A DNA stretch of 41,849 nt, from positions 1 to 41,849 of the forward strand of contig NZ_RFFG01000069.1 in assembly GCF_003696215.1 (NCBI RefSeq), given 5' to 3'. The DNA comes from Actinomadura harenae (GTDB lineage: Bacteria > Actinomycetota > Actinomycetes > Streptosporangiales > Streptosporangiaceae). Positions 39,962-41,849 of this stretch are shown here, in pieces (position 1 is the stretch's first letter; every line of letters begins with the position of its first letter). The notes below the pieces were generated by a model, which saw only the letters and a list, made by a program, of their open reading frames with translations, ran no database searches and was not told the DNA's origin. Position numbers and translations under genes: made by a program.

Positions 39962-41540
39962 TCACAGTCCCCCTTGTCCGATGCCTTCGGCGATGTCCGC
40001 CAGTTCTTCCAGTTCGTCCGCGCTGAGGTCGTCCGGCCCAGGGTCGTCCGCGCTCGGGTCGGCCTCGGGTGTTCCCCCGCCCGGGGCGTGGCCGTCGCCG
40101 CCCGCGCCGTAGGCGATCAGGCCGCGCAGCATCGCCGTCCAGCGGGCGGCGAGGTCGGGCAGGGTCGCCTCGTCCCACAGCCCGGCGGGACCGGTCAGCG
40201 AGAGGGTCAGTTCGGGGCCGTCCGGCCCGTCGTGGACGAAGCCGCTCGCGTCCAGGGCGTGGACGGCCGCCATCCGGGGGTCGGGCGCGCCGCTCATCGC
40301 GCCCTCCCCGGCGAGCCGCCAGGCCCCGGCCGACACCGTGCGGGACGACGTGGTGCCCGACGCCCTGCTGCCCGACGACGTGGTGCCCGAGGACGTGGTG
40401 CCCGACGATGTGGTGCCGGAGGCCGTTCCGGACGTCGTGGTGCCGGAGGCGGACGCGGAGGCGAAACGGCCGAGGTAGTTGAAGCCGATCTGGGCGCGAG
40501 GCAGCGCCGCGAGCATGGGGGCGGTGTCCGGGTTCAGGTGGCGCAGCAGCCCGTAGCCCAGCCCGTCGCCCGGGACGTCCCGGAGCCGTCCGGCGACGTG
40601 CGCGACCAGCCGGGCGGCGGCCGGGCCGCCCGCGCGGACGCCGGCGTGGTCGACGGCTCCCGCGTCCAGCCGGACGGGGTGCTCGGCCGTGCACCAGCCG
40701 ACCGTGCGGCCGAGGTCGCCGTCGGCGCGGCCGTGGCTCTCCACGTCCACGAGCTGGCCGCCGGGCGTGCGCAGGCCGCGGGTCCGCCGCCACTCCTCCA
40801 CCGCGGCCGCCAGCCCCGCGAGGAGCAGGTCGTCGACTCCGGCGCCGAACGCCTCCGCGACGCCGGTGAGCAGCGCCGTGGTGTCCGGGACCGGCAGGGT
40901 GAGGTCGGCCCGGCGCGTCCCGGCCGCCACGGTGTCGCGGGCGGGGTCCAGGGGGCGGGCTCCGAGCACGGCCTGCGGGCCCGCCAGCAGCCGGGTCCAG
41001 AGCGGCAGCTCGTCCAGGCGGGCCTGGCCGGTCGCCTCGGCGGCCAGGTTCTCCGCCCAGCTCCGGAAGGACGTCGGCACCGGGTCGAGGACCTCGCCGC
41101 GGTAGGCGGCGGCGAGGTCCGGCACGAGAACGCGCCACGACACGCCGTCGACCACCAGGTGGTGCGCCACGACCAGCACCAGCCCGGCGTCGGCGAGCCA
41201 CACCGCCCGCAGCATGATCCCGGCGGCCGGGTCGAGCAGGTCCGTCGCCTCCCGCAGCGCCCGCCGGACGTCCCGGCCCCCGGCGCGCGCGACCAGGTCG
41301 CCCGCGGGCACCGCGGCGTCGCCGGACGGGACGGTCAGCCGGCCGGCGTCCGCCTCCAACCGGGCGCCCAGCACCGGGTGGCGGTCGAGGAGCGCGGCCA
41401 GCGCGGCGGTCAGGCGGCCGAGGTCCAGGTCGTCCGGCGCGGTGAGCACCACCGACTGGCTGAACGTCCCGGACAGCGCGGCCGGACCGGCCCGCTCCGC
41501 CAGGCCGCGCATCACGGGGGTCAGCGGAACCGGTCCGGTC
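39962..41540 (-). other. Epimerization domain with a repeat insertion
   Basis: E domain of the upstream NRPS. The catalytic His (HHLVVDGVSWR) and Glu (VESHGR) are present, so it is probably active. It differs from the other E domain by the SGTTS-repeat loop after FNYLGRF and by the extended acidic C-terminus. Confidence 0.85.
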
Positions 41541-41849
41541 GGCTCGTCGGGCGCGCCGCCGGGGCCGTTCGCGCCCGCGGTGTCCGCGACGCGGGCGATC
41601 GCGGCGGGCGTCTTCTCCTCGAACACCTGCCGGGAGGTGATCACCAGGCCCGCGCGGCGTGCCCGCGACACCACCAGCATGGACATGATCGAGTCGCCGC
41701 CGAGGGCGAAGAACGAGTCGTCCGCGCCGACCGTCTCCAGGCCCAGGACCTCGGCGAACACCCCGCAGAGGATCTCCTCCGCGGGCGTCGCGGGCGCACG
41801 GCCCCGCGACGCCCCCGCCAGGTCCGGCGCGGGCAGCGCGGCCCGGTCC
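39962..41849 (-). CDS. Upstream NRPS, 3' end only (PCP-E)
   Basis: The 628 C-terminal residues of a synthetase that continues beyond the right edge. The visible part opens just after the A10 motif (DRAALPAPDL). It then has a PCP with LGGDSIMSM (pre-E type) near 41690 and an E domain from about 41540. The E domain keeps HHLVVDGVSWR and FNYLGRF; the EGHGRE motif reads ESHGRA, with the catalytic Glu kept. After FNYLGRF there is a Ser/Gly/Thr insertion of about 37 residues relative to the E domain of the next protein. The tail (PDDLSADELEELADIAEG) is acidic and probably helical, unlike the TPSDF tail of the next protein, and may be the docking element. The stop is one base from the next ATG. It delivers a D-residue whose A domain is not in the window. 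Confidence 0.93.
   Translation of the reverse strand, partial: DRAALPAPDLAGASRGRAPATPAEEILCGVFAEVLGLETVGADDSFFALGGDSIMSMLVVSRARRAGLVITSRQVFEEKTPAAIARVADTAGANGPGGAPDEPTGPVPLTPVMRGLAERAGPAALSGTFSQSVVLTAPDDLDLGRLTAALAALLDRHPVLGARLEADAGRLTVPSGDAAVPAGDLVARAGGRDVRRALREATDLLDPAAGIMLRAVWLADAGLVLVVAHHLVVDGVSWRVLVPDLAAAYRGEVLDPVPTSFRSWAENLAAEATGQARLDELPLWTRLLAGPQAVLGARPLDPARDTVAAGTRRADLTLPVPDTTALLTGVAEAFGAGVDDLLLAGLAAAVEEWRRTRGLRTPGGQLVDVESHGRADGDLGRTVGWCTAEHPVRLDAGAVDHAGVRAGGPAAARLVAHVAGRLRDVPGDGLGYGLLRHLNPDTAPMLAALPRAQIGFNYLGRFASASASGTTTSGTASGTTSSGTTSSGTTSSGSRASGTTSSRTVSAGAWRLAGEGAMSGAPDPRMAAVHALDASGFVHDGPDGPELTLSLTGPAGLWDEATLPDLAARWTAMLRGLIAYGAGGDGHAPGGGTPEADPSADDPGPDDLSADELEELADIAEGIGQGGL
40331..40447. 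repeat. 15-bp coding minisatellite inside the E domain
   Basis: About eight units of 15 bp (plus-strand form GACGTGGTGCCCGAC and variants) encode SGTTS-type pentapeptides on the minus strand. One unit is shortened to four codons. All changes keep the frame. It lies directly after the conserved FNYLGRF motif. Confidence 0.85.

Noticed and set aside
40331..40447. CRISPR-like array
   Set aside because: The 15-bp units are contiguous without spacers, and they encode an in-frame pentapeptide repeat.
39962..41761. GTG at 41761 as the start of an independent PCP-E protein
   Set aside because: The frame is open to the window edge and encodes the normal sequence before a PCP (DRAALPAPDL, EEILCG). 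The GTG is an internal Val.

Overview
The window is very GC-rich, with strong G/C bias at third codon positions, GTG starts, a lipobox lipoprotein and an OmpR-type two-component pair. This points to a high-GC actinomycete. I cannot fix the genus from sequence alone. About 85% of the window is one nonribosomal peptide synthetase (NRPS) operon on the minus strand, whose upstream end lies outside the right edge. A short set of accessory genes, mostly on the plus strand, fills the left 6.3 kb.

Left part (1-6.4 kb). A small lipoprotein gene (40-633, minus) is divergent from a cytochrome P450 (840-2036). The P450 is followed by a CutR-like response regulator (2174-2827) and its histidine kinase (2839-4161). 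Next come a SAM-dependent O-methyltransferase (4299-5354) and a PAPS-dependent sulfotransferase (5351-6283), which overlap by ATGA and are probably translationally coupled. Two perfect hairpins at 6303-6403 separate this block from the convergent NRPS operon.

NRPS part (6.4-41.8 kb, minus strand, order of assembly right to left). (i) The 3' end of an upstream synthetase (39962 to the window edge) shows PCP-E. (ii) A 3641-residue synthetase (29035-39960) is C-A(Thr)-PCP / C-A(Thr)-PCP / C-A(?)-PCP-E. (iii) A 7493-residue terminal synthetase (6423-28904) has seven C-A-PCP modules and a thioesterase. The two proteins that follow an E domain begin with the SPLQEGLLFH-type condensation domain expected to accept a D-configured donor; all internal condensation domains are of the AQQRMWFLN type expected for L donors. 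Specificity codes read by eye give the order ...D-X / Thr - Thr - D-X(DVWELGCIGK) / U - Phe - V' - U - V'' - Phe - U, then TE. U is the thrice-repeated unassigned code DAYHSGTAFK; V' is DAYVLGTAFK and V'' is DAYILGTVFK. So at least 11 residues are encoded here. I do not recognise a known peptide with this order.

A plausible overall picture is a long lipo- or depsipeptide-like product, released by the TE and perhaps oxidised, O-methylated and sulfated by the left-hand enzymes. Their membership in the cluster is inferred from position only. The megasynthase genes carry clear marks of internal recombination: an almost identical 547-bp core shared by both Thr adenylation domains, blocks shared by both Phe domains with a 9-codon deletion in one, a chimeric last adenylation domain, and a 15-bp coding minisatellite inside an epimerization domain. 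No MbtH-like gene, type II thioesterase or transporter is visible in the window. No gap between genes exceeds 300 bases.
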